Part shown: piece by piece, positions 9,067 to 17,284 of the stretch
How the letters are laid out: each line of letters opens with the position of its first letter
Position numbering within the stretch: the stretch's first letter is position 1
NCBI RefSeq assembly: GCF_009389585.1
Contig: NZ_VIYG01000007.1
Span: forward strand, 124,001-188,000
Length of the DNA stretch: 64,000 nucleotides
Direction: 5' to 3'
Origin: Oceanobacillus sp. CFH 90083
GTDB lineage: Bacteria > Bacillota > Bacilli > Bacillales > Amphibacillaceae
Made by a program: the position numbers and the translations under genes
The notes under the pieces: model-generated
What the model was told of the DNA's origin: nothing
Seen by the model: the letters and a program-made list of their open reading frames with translations, nothing else
Database searches by the model: none

Positions 9067-9183
9067 TACTTGATGCTTTAACATTTTACTATGTCGAATA
9101 ACTTCACAGGACTGGAGCCTGCTGCACTTACTCACTCTACTGAAAGACATGAGCTAGCATTATTATATTTTCCTGGTGAAAAA
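9067..9183. other. Spacer between two terminator hairpins, possible small RNA
   Basis: About 117 bases bounded by two perfect terminator-type hairpins. The minus strand contains a 28-codon frame starting at an ATG, without a convincing ribosome site. The plus strand contains a longer frame that reads through the second hairpin. Neither looks like a convincing protein gene. A small RNA ending at the 9018-9066 hairpin is possible but not demonstrated by sequence alone. Confidence 0.3.
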
Positions 9184-9239
9184 CAGGACAAAAAAGCAGT
9201 CCGTATCGACAGAATCAATACGGACTGCTTTTTTGTCCT
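9184..9239. terminator. Strong bidirectional hairpin terminator downstream of ywhD
   Basis: Inverted repeat CAAAAAAGCAGTCCGTAT / ATACGGACTGCTTTTTTG. The minus-strand reading places it about 100 bases after the ywhD stop, the expected terminator of the ywfO-ywgA-ywhD genes. Confidence 0.8.
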
Positions 9240-9342
9240 AGTAAACATGAGTTAGCCCATGTACTCATAGTTTACAAAGGATTTAAGAAAAGTACAAGAA
9301 TTTCTAATTATGTTCATAATTCATTCACATTTTTGTCACAGT

Positions 9343-9858
9343 TCAGTTTCCGGTTCCTAATTGCTCTTTCAGCTCTGAAGATGAATTTTCCCACATTTCA
9401 GGCTTGAATTCTCTCAGGAAGTCACCTAATAATTTCTTGGAAGGCTCATCCATATGCTCCACAATAATCTGGCCTTTCAATGATTTTTCCATATGCTTCA
9501 CATGCTCTGCCATGGATTTATAAGCTCGTTTAATTTCCCGGTTAACACGGATTTCACTGCCGGCAACACCAGCATAGTAAGGGCCGTTTTCACCTTTTTC
9601 CACCGTTACCCAGACAATCCAATAAAGCTTTCCGCCCTGTACTTCATCACGGTCCCTTATCCATTTCACCCGGCGTTCTACAGCACTTCTTGCATGCATT
9701 GCATCCATATCAACATATGCTTTACCTTCATTTGGATCTACAATAATTGATGACATATTTTCAAGGCTGATTGTTCCTGCTCCATAACCGCCATGACCGT
9801 CTGTAGAGTCATCTTTTATAATCGTAAATGTATTCTTCTTTTTATTTCCATCAGTCAA
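9343..9858 (-). CDS. ywhD: YwhD family conserved protein
   Basis: Cytoplasmic protein of 171 residues, the size of B. subtilis YwhD, which has no established biochemical role. The sequence is soluble and rich in charged residues, with a central beta-rich part (GKLYWIVWVTVEKG at about 96-109) and a helical C-terminal half. No catalytic motif is recognisable. The start is a TTG at 9858 preceded by GGGAGGGGAATACA. The neighbours ywgA and ywfO upstream and pbpG further downstream reproduce the B. subtilis gene neighbourhood, with the yxe-like operon lying between ywhD and pbpG. Confidence 0.85.
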   Translation of the reverse strand: MTDGNKKKNTFTIIKDDSTDGHGGYGAGTISLENMSSIIVDPNEGKAYVDMDAMHARSAVERRVKWIRDRDEVQGGKLYWIVWVTVEKGENGPYYAGVAGSEIRVNREIKRAYKSMAEHVKHMEKSLKGQIIVEHMDEPSKKLLGDFLREFKPEMWENSSSELKEQLGTGN

Positions 9859-9922
9859 TGTATTCCCCTCCCAGCTTTCATTCTGACCTTTGTCTTATTC
9901 TATCACGTTCTAAAAAGCTTTT

Positions 9923-10429
9923 TTAGTGAGAAGACCTATTCCGCAATTCATCAATAAATCGGAATGCTTCATCTATTTCCTCATCTGTATATTTCAGCTT
10001 TGCCTTTACGGTATACACCTTGTCAATTATTTCTTCTCTTGATAAATAAGAAAAATATAACACCGTAGAAACAAGCTCTAAAAAGCGGGCACTGCAGTCT
10101 TGTAAAATACGGATTCCATCTTCAATATCCGGCATATTTACTTCAAATTGATTTAGAAACGTGATGCCTTTTTCTGTGATGGCGTAGCGGTATTGATGAT
10201 AATGACTTTTCTCTTCTTTTTTTTCAGTCAAAAAGTTTAGGTTACAAAGTTCCTCCACGCGTAAGGTTAATTCCTCTGAATATGGTCCATAAAAATGGAA
10301 TTGGTATTTTTCTTCAAAAGGAACATGGCATTGCTGTAAAATATAAATCATTTTTTGTAATTTCTTTCTTCCAGGCACTTGCTGGGCTTTAGAGAAAAAA
10401 TAGAGCAGTTTTGCATGGTTGTCTAGCAC
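9923..10429 (-). CDS. ywgA: YwgA family protein
   Basis: A 168-residue protein resembling B. subtilis YwgA, function not established. The N-terminal half looks like a winged-helix or antitoxin-like fold (RKKLQKMIYILQQC, then FHFYGPYSEELT, about residues 21-56), a pattern shared with SocA/DUF4065-type proteins. The start is a GTG at 10429 with an AAGGAATGACC ribosome site that overlaps the end of ywfO, so the two genes are almost certainly co-translated. Confidence 0.78.
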   Translation of the reverse strand: MLDNHAKLLYFFSKAQQVPGRKKLQKMIYILQQCHVPFEEKYQFHFYGPYSEELTLRVEELCNLNFLTEKKEEKSHYHQYRYAITEKGITFLNQFEVNMPDIEDGIRILQDCSARFLELVSTVLYFSYLSREEIIDKVYTVKAKLKYTDEEIDEAFRFIDELRNRSSH

Positions 10430-10435
10430 AAATGG

Positions 10436-11737
10436 TCATTCCTTCCCGTACAATATATCTAAAATTCTTTTCTTCAAATCCGGATCTTCTATTCGCTGAA
10501 TACGATCCCTAGGAAAATACAGCTTATGATCGGTCCGTTTTTTACCTGAAATTGCCTCAACAATATCAGAGTGACGGGATAATTCCTTCAAACCGCCATC
10601 GGGCATCAAAAGATGTATCGGCAGGCGCTCTTCCTCTTCACCCGGACGATAAAAATCGTACGGCAAATCTGAGGAGGAATCCACTACTAAATAATAGTCC
10701 GGATTAATACCTGCTTCTTTAAACAGCTGATACAGCTCCATTCCCGCATTAATCTGCGGATCCGGATTGTATTCCACATACTTAAATAAATGGCGGTTAA
10801 TAAACCGGCAGCTTAAATCAGCTAAAATATCATCCTTTTCTTCCTGCCATTGCTGAAAATAATAGTATACAATCATGTCATCCAGCTTTAAATAATCTGA
10901 CAGCTTTACTTTCTCTTCAAAAAATGAAACAAAGTGTGTCGGCTCCAGCTGAAATTGATACGAATCATCTTCATATAGCATTTTTGCCCGCTGAAAGATT
11001 TTGGATAAAATAACCTCTGCACTTCGTGTGACAGGATGAAAATAAACCTGCCAGTACATTTGATAACGGCTCATAATATAGTCCTCCACCGCATGCATAC
11101 CGGTTGATTTAATCACAACCTGATCATCCATCGGCCGCATAACACGTAAAATACGCTCCATATCAAAATGACCGTAGCTTACTCCGGTAAAATAAGCATC
11201 ACGCTGCAGATAGTCCATTCGGTCCGCATCAATTTGACTGGATATCAGACTGACAACAAGCTTGTCCGAATACGTTTTGGCAATCACATCCGCTACCTTC
11301 TCAGGAAAATCGGCAGAGACTTTCTTCAAAATCTGATTTACCTTCGTATCCCCCAGGATAATTTTTTGTGTAAACTGCTCGTGATCCAGCTTAAATACTT
11401 TCTCAAACGAATGTGAGAATGGACCGTGTCCCAAATCATGCAATAATGCCGCACAAAGACACAGCAGCCGCTGTTCTCTATCCCATCTTGCGCGGTCTGC
11501 AAAATTATTTGTAATCCTTCTTACAATCTCATAAACTCCTAAGGAATGGTTAAAACGGCTATGTTCCGCACCATGAAAAGTCAGATTGGTCGTCCCCAGT
11601 TGCTTTATCCGGCGCAGTCTCTGAAATTCCGGTGTAGCAATCAAATCCCAAACGGCCCGGTCACGGACATGAATATATCGGTGAACCGGGTCTTTAAATA
11701 CCTTCTCTTCTATTAATTGTTCATCTTTATATGCCAT
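10436..11737 (-). CDS. ywfO: HD-domain phosphohydrolase (YwfO)
   Basis: Metal-dependent nucleotide phosphohydrolase of the SAMHD1/dGTPase-like HD superfamily; the B. subtilis homologue YwfO acts on dNTPs or related nucleotides. Visible metal-binding motif: an early His in RFNHSLGVYE (about residues 61-70), then ALLHDLGHGPFSHSFE (about 97-112) with the HD pair at 100-101, and a later Asp in SQIDADRMDYL. At 433 residues it has full family length. Ribosome site GGATGGAGACAAAGAA precedes the ATG. It is the first gene of the minus-strand ywfO-ywgA-(ywhD) group. Confidence 0.87.
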   Translation of the reverse strand: MAYKDEQLIEEKVFKDPVHRYIHVRDRAVWDLIATPEFQRLRRIKQLGTTNLTFHGAEHSRFNHSLGVYEIVRRITNNFADRARWDREQRLLCLCAALLHDLGHGPFSHSFEKVFKLDHEQFTQKIILGDTKVNQILKKVSADFPEKVADVIAKTYSDKLVVSLISSQIDADRMDYLQRDAYFTGVSYGHFDMERILRVMRPMDDQVVIKSTGMHAVEDYIMSRYQMYWQVYFHPVTRSAEVILSKIFQRAKMLYEDDSYQFQLEPTHFVSFFEEKVKLSDYLKLDDMIVYYYFQQWQEEKDDILADLSCRFINRHLFKYVEYNPDPQINAGMELYQLFKEAGINPDYYLVVDSSSDLPYDFYRPGEEEERLPIHLLMPDGGLKELSRHSDIVEAISGKKRTDHKLYFPRDRIQRIEDPDLKKRILDILYGKE

Positions 11738-11900
11738 TTCTTTGTCTCCATCCGTACTTTCTGAAAAATTTCAGCATACTTTTCAGAAAAAAGGTTCCGT
11801 CTGTTTATTTTAATAAAGTGCTGTAAACTTCTTTTCCACATATGCTTTTAATATATTATAATATAGTTAATCAGCTGATGAAAGGTTTAGGATAAACACG

Positions 11901-12740
11901 ATGAAAAATTGGAAAGAAATTATTCGCCATAAAACATTTCGTTATATAGACCATTCCACAGAGAATATGATTGCAGACAAGCCTAACACAGCCCTTGCAT
12001 CCTTTGCTATTGATGATGCGCTGGCTATTTCTGTTATTGAAGCTGTCTCTCCTCCTGTAATCCGTTTATGGGTACACTCAGATACCATTGTTTTAGGCAT
12101 CCCGGATTCGCGATTACCCCATATTGAAGCCGGAATGGCATTTCTTGCAGAAAAGAATTATCAGGGCATTGTCCGTAATTCCGGCGGGCTTGCCGTTGCT
12201 CTCGACGAAGGTGTTCTGAATATTTCCCTCATTATCCCTGGAGCAAATCATTTATCTATCTATGATTGCTATGAAGCAATGGTCCGTTTTGTTCAGGCAA
12301 TGTTTGCAGATATAACGGATGCTATTGAAGCCTATGAAATTATCGGTTCCTACTGTCCTGGAGATTATGATTTAAGTATTAACAGAAAAAAGTTTGCAGG
12401 TATTTCACAGCGCCGCGTAAAAAGCGGTATTTCCGTACAAATTTATTTAGACATCGAAGGAAACAGTAAAGCACGTGCTTCTTTAATCCGGGAATTTTAT
12501 CATATTGCGAAACATGACGAAGAGACAGCCTTCACCTATCCCGAGGTAAATCCTGATGTCATGGCTTCTCTCTCTGAATTATTAGGGATCTCGTTAACTG
12601 TTGAAGAGGTGAAGCAGCGTGTTATGGATACCTTAGAAGAATTAACAGAGGAAATCATTTCCATTCCGCTTCAGAATTCTGAGCAGGAAACTTTTGATAA
12701 ACGTTATCAGCAAATGATAAAACGGAATGAAAATATATAA
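11901..12740 (+). CDS. lipL: Octanoyl-[GcvH]:protein N-octanoyltransferase
   Basis: Amidotransferase that moves octanoyl groups from the glycine-cleavage H protein to E2 subunits during lipoate assembly. It belongs to the BPL_LplA_LipB fold: VRNSGGLAVALDEGVLNISL at about residues 91-110, the catalytic Cys at about 152 in GSYCPGDYDLSI, and KKFAGISQRR at 163-172. Length 279 is close to B. subtilis LipL (281). It lies convergent with pta, as its homologues do in related bacilli, and ends at a shared hairpin. Confidence 0.87.
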   Translation: MKNWKEIIRHKTFRYIDHSTENMIADKPNTALASFAIDDALAISVIEAVSPPVIRLWVHSDTIVLGIPDSRLPHIEAGMAFLAEKNYQGIVRNSGGLAVALDEGVLNISLIIPGANHLSIYDCYEAMVRFVQAMFADITDAIEAYEIIGSYCPGDYDLSINRKKFAGISQRRVKSGISVQIYLDIEGNSKARASLIREFYHIAKHDEETAFTYPEVNPDVMASLSELLGISLTVEEVKQRVMDTLEELTEEIISIPLQNSEQETFDKRYQQMIKRNENI

Positions 12741-12758
12741 ATGGCATAACACAGCATG

Positions 12759-12799
12759 AAAACAGCCTGACCAGATTAATGATGGTCAGGCTGTTTTTC
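12759..12799. terminator. Bidirectional terminator between lipL and pta
   Basis: Inverted repeat AACAGCCTGACCA / TGGTCAGGCTGTT followed by T-rich DNA on the plus strand and A-rich DNA on the other side. Confidence 0.85.
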
Positions 12800-12807
12800 A
12801 TTATCGA

Positions 12808-13782
12808 TTATTCTGCCACTGCTTGAGCTGCTGTAATAAGCGCAAGATTGTACACATCTTCCGTGCTGCAGCCTCTGGATAAATCATTTACCGGTTTGTT
12901 TAACCCTTGAAGAATCGGACCAACAGCTTCAAAGCCGCCTAAACGCTGTGCAATTTTATAGCCGATATTTCCAGCTTCCAGGCTTGGGAATACAAAGACG
13001 TTTGCATCTCCTTTAATGACAGAGTCAGGCGCTTTTTTCTCTGCAACACTTGGAACGAATGCAGCATCAAATTGAAATTCGCCGTCAATAACAAGAGAAG
13101 GATCTTTTTCTTTTGCAATGGTTAAAGCATCTGTCACCTTTTCTGTTTCTGGAGATTTTGCAGAGCCGGCAGTAGAAAAGCTGAGCATTGCAACACGCGG
13201 ATCCACATCAAATAATGCACCTGTTTTAGCACTTTCTACAGCAATTTCCGCTAAGTCATTGCTGTCCGGAGCAATATTGATTGCACAATCAGCAAATACA
13301 TATTTTTCTTCATCTCTTACCATAATGAACACGCCAGAGGTTTTCTTCACGCCTTCTTTTGTTTTAATAATTTGTAATGCCGGACGTACTGTATCTGCTG
13401 TGGAGTGAGCAGCACCACTTACAAGGCCATCTGCTTTATTCAAATAAATGAGCATCGTACCAAAATAATTCTCATCTAAAAGAATTTTCTTGGCATCCTC
13501 TTCTGTTGCCTTCCCTTTTCTTCGTTCTACAAAAGCATCCACCATGTCTTGGAAGCCTTCATAATTTGCAGGGTCAACAATTTCAAGTTCAGATACTTGT
13601 ACACCAAGCTCTGCTGCTTTACTCTCTACCTCTTCTTTATTACCGATAACAACCGGTGTAAGAACAGCTTCTTCAGCCAGGCGGACTGCTGCTTTTAATA
13701 CCCGTTCATCTAATCCTTCCGGAAATACGATACGTTTTCCATTCCCCTTTACTTTTTCTGTTAATTGTTCAAATAAACCCAT
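12808..13782 (-). CDS. pta: Phosphate acetyltransferase
   Basis: Interconverts acetyl-CoA and acetyl phosphate in overflow metabolism. Full-length single-domain Pta (324 residues from the chosen start). Family segments: KRIVFPEGLDERVLKA near residue 17, KADGLVSGAAHSTADTVRPA mid-protein, and FVFPSLEAGNIGYKIAQRLGG near the C-terminus. The start is set at 13782 because TTAGGAGGTTTAATC immediately precedes that ATG. A possible 31-codon reading frame lies just upstream on the same strand. Confidence 0.93.
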   Translation of the reverse strand: MGLFEQLTEKVKGNGKRIVFPEGLDERVLKAAVRLAEEAVLTPVVIGNKEEVESKAAELGVQVSELEIVDPANYEGFQDMVDAFVERRKGKATEEDAKKILLDENYFGTMLIYLNKADGLVSGAAHSTADTVRPALQIIKTKEGVKKTSGVFIMVRDEEKYVFADCAINIAPDSNDLAEIAVESAKTGALFDVDPRVAMLSFSTAGSAKSPETEKVTDALTIAKEKDPSLVIDGEFQFDAAFVPSVAEKKAPDSVIKGDANVFVFPSLEAGNIGYKIAQRLGGFEAVGPILQGLNKPVNDLSRGCSTEDVYNLALITAAQAVAE

Positions 13783-13858
13783 GATTAAACCTCCTAAAAT
13801 CGTTAGCACGTGAAAATGATAGTTGTGACTTTCGCTCGAAAAAAGCTTCCTTTTACCT

Positions 13859-13954
13859 TCAAATTCTCTTTAATGATATACCATTTAACCGCACAAATAA
13901 AGCCTTGGACCCTGTAAAATCAATGAAAAGGATTACATCTGTTTTTATTTTCAT
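13859..13954 (-). CDS. Candidate 31-residue peptide upstream of pta
   Basis: Short frame beginning MKIKTDVILFIDFTG and ending GISLKRI. The ATG at 13954 has a very strong ribosome site (AAAAGGAGGGG, ten bases away), which is the main reason to report it. It is on the pta strand, 76 bases before pta, so it could be a leader peptide or a small protein. No homologue is recognised and the ribosome site may be a coincidence. Confidence 0.35.
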   Translation of the reverse strand: MKIKTDVILFIDFTGSKALFVRLNGISLKRI

Positions 13955-14156
13955 TGCAATATCCCCTCCTTTTGCCAGTAACGGAAAATGCAATTTTTTA
14001 GCCAAGCAGCTTCTCAGTACTTTCCAATTTTGACAAAGCCTTGACAATACTTGAAATGACATGATTTTGTACCCTTTTTATATGATTCCCGCCCTTTGGT
14101 TATGCTATAGTTAATATTGCATCAGTATTTAATTTATATGAAGGAGTGTATGAACG

Positions 14157-14906
14157 ATGGCAGAAGCAGTAGTAACTGTAGATGGCTGGTCCGCATTACA
14201 TGATACTCGTCATTTTGATTGGACATCTTGGAAATCAATTTCTGAAGACGAACGAAATAAAGCAATCAAAGAGTTTGAAGCACTGATCAAACAGTGGGAA
14301 ACAGTAGAAGAAAATAAAGAAGGCAGTCATAGTATATTCAAAGTTGTCGGAAATAAAGCAGATCTAATGTTTATTTTTCTGCGTGAAACAATGGATGAAC
14401 TGGAGGAAATTAAAACAGCTATCAATAAATCGGTATTAGGTGATTTCTTAATCCCTGCCTACTCATATGTATCTATCATCGAAATGACGATGCATGATCC
14501 AATGAAGGCTGGTAATGACCGTGAGCTTTCTCCATACGTCAAAGAACGCTTAAGACCAACTATGCCAAAATGGGAGCATGCATGCTTCTATCCAATGGCA
14601 AGACGCCGTGAGCCGGAAGCAAACTGGTTTACCATTGATAAAGAAGAACGGACAAGATTACTTTATGAGCACGGCATGACCGGACGTAAATACGCTGGTA
14701 AAGTGAAAGAAATCATTACCGGATCGATTGGACTTGACGAATGGGAGTGGGGCGTAACACTATTTGCACATGACCCGTTGCAATTTAAGAAAATCGTTTA
14801 TGAAATGCGCTTTGACGAAGTAACAACAAAATATGCAGAGTTCGGTGATTTCATCATGGGTAATTATTTAGCACCTGATAAATTGGCTGATTATCTTGCA
14901 TTATAA
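14157..14906 (+). CDS. hemQ: Coproheme decarboxylase (HemQ)
   Basis: Final enzyme of the coproporphyrin-dependent heme pathway of Gram-positive bacteria; it oxidatively decarboxylates coproheme III to heme b. Chlorite dismutase-like fold, 249 residues. The proximal heme ligand is His172 in LYEHGMTGRKYAG, and Tyr145 in HACFYPMARRR is the catalytic tyrosine, both at the offsets expected from other HemQ proteins. AAGGAGTGTATGAACG precedes the ATG. It is a single gene with its own terminator, next to pta and lipL as in B. subtilis. Confidence 0.93.
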   Translation: MAEAVVTVDGWSALHDTRHFDWTSWKSISEDERNKAIKEFEALIKQWETVEENKEGSHSIFKVVGNKADLMFIFLRETMDELEEIKTAINKSVLGDFLIPAYSYVSIIEMTMHDPMKAGNDRELSPYVKERLRPTMPKWEHACFYPMARRREPEANWFTIDKEERTRLLYEHGMTGRKYAGKVKEIITGSIGLDEWEWGVTLFAHDPLQFKKIVYEMRFDEVTTKYAEFGDFIMGNYLAPDKLADYLAL

Positions 14907-14918
14907 TCATGGTTATTA

Positions 14919-14948
14919 AAAAGAGACTTGAGAGTCTCTTTTTTTTTC
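14919..14948 (+). terminator. hemQ terminator
   Basis: Short stem AAAAGAGACT / AGTCTCTTTT with a 4-base loop and a run of T, 12 bases after the hemQ stop. Confidence 0.85.
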
Positions 14949-15034
14949 ATGAAATTATCATGAAGAGACACTTTCCCACATACATATCATTAATGAGCTT
15001 ACACTGAAGATTTTTCGAGAAATGAGGTCGGTCT

Positions 15035-15460
15035 ATGGCAGTTGTTGCTCATAATGAAGCGGACGTTGATTTACTCGCCCGGCTAATGCGTGCTGAAGCA
15101 GAAGGAGACGGCGATCTCGGTATGCTGATGGTAGGTAATACAGGGGTCAACCGTGTACTTGCAGATTGTTTAGATTTCACAGATATCCGGACAATATCGA
15201 ATATGGTTTTTCAAAGTCCCGGAGGATTTGAAGCAACGCAGAAAGGCTACTTTTATCAACGGGCAAGGGAATCAGAAAAGCGCCTTGCAAGAAGAGCGCT
15301 TCAAGGTGAAATGCAGCACCCCGCTTCTAATTCCCTTTGGTTTTTTATGCCTGAAGGCCCCTGCCCTGCACAGTGGTATGGGCAATGGAATACAGGAAGA
15401 TACAAATCACATTGCTTTTTCGCTCCAGCTGAAAATGTATGTCCTGCCGTATATCGGTAG
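15035..15460 (+). CDS. cwlJ: Spore cortex-lytic cell wall hydrolase CwlJ
   Basis: SleB/CwlJ-family hydrolase that degrades spore cortex peptidoglycan during germination, notably in response to Ca-dipicolinate. The catalytic-domain start LLARLMRAEAEGDGDLG carries the family Glu. Length 141 matches CwlJ, which has only the catalytic domain and no signal peptide because it is placed in the coat. It is followed after 55 bases by gerQ, whose product is needed for CwlJ localisation, the pairing seen in other spore formers. The C-terminus KSHCFFAPAENVCP is typical. Confidence 0.92.
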   Translation: MAVVAHNEADVDLLARLMRAEAEGDGDLGMLMVGNTGVNRVLADCLDFTDIRTISNMVFQSPGGFEATQKGYFYQRARESEKRLARRALQGEMQHPASNSLWFFMPEGPCPAQWYGQWNTGRYKSHCFFAPAENVCPAVYR

Positions 15461-15515
15461 AAAAATGTTTATTTAATGTATAGCTTATTTCTTTATCGAT
15501 AAGGAGAGTGAAATT

Positions 15516-15944
15516 ATGAGTGATCAAATGAATCAAAATCAGCCAATGGCACATCATCCCGTTTCTTACGCTAACCCATACTATTATTATCCTTCAGCGG
15601 CCAGCAGCTTTTATCCAGCTTATTCCTATCGGCAGTTCGCACAGCCAAGTAACGGAAATGGCGGTCAATTACCTGTCCAGCAATCCTATATCGAGAACAT
15701 TTTACGCTTGAACCGTGGAAAGCTAGGTACCTTTTATCTGACATTTGAAGGTCAGCAGCCAACGTCATTTCGCGGCTATATTGAGGAGGCTGGACGGGAT
15801 CATATTTTAATTCGCGAGGAAGACTCCGAACGGCGTTTCTTATTATTAATGGTTTATTTAGATTATGTATTATTTGACGAGCGAATTAATTATTCTTATC
15901 CATTTGATAGTCAGGAGCAGTTATCCACCTACAACCCCAGATAA
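15516..15944 (+). CDS. gerQ: Spore coat protein GerQ
   Basis: Inner spore-coat protein required for CwlJ to be retained in the coat; it is cross-linked by transglutaminase in B. subtilis. The 142-residue protein has a low-complexity N-terminus rich in Gln, Pro, Tyr and Ser (residues 1-50) and a conserved C-terminal domain (YIENILRLNRGKLGTFYLTF, then YLDYVLFDERINYSYPF). ATAAGGAGAGTGAAATT precedes the ATG. Probably transcribed with cwlJ during sporulation. Confidence 0.92.
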   Translation: MSDQMNQNQPMAHHPVSYANPYYYYPSAASSFYPAYSYRQFAQPSNGNGGQLPVQQSYIENILRLNRGKLGTFYLTFEGQQPTSFRGYIEEAGRDHILIREEDSERRFLLLMVYLDYVLFDERINYSYPFDSQEQLSTYNPR

Positions 15945-16035
15945 GCAATTTTCAGCACGGAATAAAGCGTAGACAGAAGTGATGTCTACGCTTTTCCATA
16001 CTTCAACGAATAACTGTATGGTGAGGAGATTAAAA

Positions 16036-16287
16036 ATGAGGCATCCTCTGGAAAAATTTATACGTATGGAAATGCTCTTAATCATAATCGGGTTATTTAT
16101 TGGAATCGTTGCCTGGATATCAGGCTGGATGCTCTTTTTATTCTTTGCTTGCTACCTTTTTATATTTAGCCTGATTTGCAATGCTTTGGTTTTATTGCAT
16201 ACACGCAGAGCATCTGAGGCGTTGAAACAAGTTATCCGGGCCGCTTTATTGTTTTTATTCCTTACTTCGCTTTTCTTTTACCTTTAA
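16036..16287 (+). CDS. Small membrane protein, two to three transmembrane segments
   Basis: An 83-residue hydrophobic protein. Segments at about residues 11-30 and 33-50, plus a short C-terminal one, look membrane-spanning. The start is the ATG at 16036 because GGTGAGGAGATTAAAA sits directly upstream. It lies 90 bases after gerQ on the same strand. The family is not recognised and no function is proposed. Confidence 0.65.
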   Translation: MRHPLEKFIRMEMLLIIIGLFIGIVAWISGWMLFLFFACYLFIFSLICNALVLLHTRRASEALKQVIRAALLFLFLTSLFFYL

Positions 16288-16291
16288 TAAA

Positions 16292-16335
16292 AAAACGTTT
16301 TAACCTTCAAAATACAAAAGGCTAAAACGTATCTT
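16292..16335. terminator. Bidirectional terminator
   Basis: Imperfect inverted repeat ACGTTTTAACCTT / AAGGCTAAAACGT flanked by A and T runs, between the convergent small membrane protein gene and the DUF423 gene. Confidence 0.7.
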
Positions 16336-16336
16336 T

Positions 16337-16708
16337 TTACAATAATTTCATCGCACCAATACCTAACAATACCCATCCAGCTAAAAAGGATAATCCACCA
16401 AACGGGGTAATCATGGCAAGTGTTTTGACACCTGTTAGAGCATAGAGATATAAACTTCCTGAAAACAAAATAATGCCAGCTAAAAACAGCCAGCCGCTTG
16501 ATGCAAAGAGATTACTTCCTTCAAACTTTCCTAAAAGCAGAGCTACTGCAACAATGGCTACTGTATGGAACATCTGATAATCTACTGCCTTCCCCCAATT
16601 TGTCAGGGCTCTTTCCGATAATCTTCCTTCCAGCCCATGTGCTCCAAATGCCCCCAGGGCGACTGCAAAAAATCCAAGGACAGCTCCAATTATTAAAAAT
16701 AGTTTCAT
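16337..16708 (-). CDS. ywdK: DUF423 membrane protein (YwdK)
   Basis: Small integral membrane protein of the DUF423 family, about 123 residues with four predicted transmembrane helices and the family N-terminus LGFFAVALGAFGAHGLE. Function is not established. The ATG at 16708 (MKLFLIIG) has a GGAG nine bases upstream; a TTG 15 bases further up would overlap that ribosome site. B. subtilis has ywdK beside gerQ, consistent with this position. Confidence 0.82.
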   Translation of the reverse strand: MKLFLIIGAVLGFFAVALGAFGAHGLEGRLSERALTNWGKAVDYQMFHTVAIVAVALLLGKFEGSNLFASSGWLFLAGIILFSGSLYLYALTGVKTLAMITPFGGLSFLAGWVLLGIGAMKLL

Positions 16709-16784
16709 CTTTTCCAACTCCAATCCTTAACCCTTATATAAAATCATATTTAAAAACGGGTAAAATCTCCCTGACCATATATCC

Positions 16785-17108
16785 TTAAAATTCAAAAATA
16801 GAGTCTCCATTAGCATCTTCGTCATTTAGCTTTTTCTGCCCCGGATTAATTACTTTGACACTGGTCTGCTTGCCCAGCATCGCTTTCATCTCTGCTTCTG
16901 AAATACGCTCTTCTGTATCTTCTATATTCCCTTGCACCTGATTAGCGAAAGTTGTATTTATATCGGGACTTGCCGAGATAAACAGCTCACTTAATAAATG
17001 AATATTTTCCATATGTTTTTTTACTTGCTCTTGCTGATGGGCTTTTCTTTTGGCTTCTTCCAGCTCACGTATCATTTTATTGATGATGATCTCATTACTT
17101 ACAGCCAT
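16785..17108 (-). CDS. ywdI: YwdI family protein
   Basis: Short, charged, helical cytoplasmic protein of 107 residues. The N-terminal 40 residues form a likely coiled coil (IRELEEAKRKAHQQEQVKKH); the remainder is predicted to be disordered. It matches the YwdI type found beside ywdK in B. subtilis. No function is known. An AGGAGGGG-type ribosome site lies upstream. Confidence 0.75.
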   Translation of the reverse strand: MAVSNEIIINKMIRELEEAKRKAHQQEQVKKHMENIHLLSELFISASPDINTTFANQVQGNIEDTEERISEAEMKAMLGKQTSVKVINPGQKKLNDEDANGDSIFEF

Positions 17109-17166
17109 GTAACCCCTCCTTTATATAACATTCCCTATGCATTATAGCATAGAAATCACTCCTATA

Positions 17167-17223
17167 AGAGGATGTTCATAAAGTAGGCAACAGTTTGGGA
17201 CGGGACGATTTTGAACATCCTCT
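17167..17223. repeat. Short inverted-repeat element with perfect 12-bp ends
   Basis: A 57-bp element bounded by AGAGGATGTTCA and its exact complement TGAACATCCTCT. The ends match the termini of the larger MITE-like elements at 39722 and 56873. It is non-coding and looks like an internally deleted relative. Confidence 0.75.
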
Positions 17224-17284
17224 ATAAACCAGTCGTAACAAGTGCATAAAAAAAGAGCTTTAGACGGTATCGTCTCGCTGCTCT

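Noticed and set aside
14055-14156. Heme- or metal-responsive riboswitch before hemQ
   Set aside because: The leader is short and has no recognisable aptamer landmarks.
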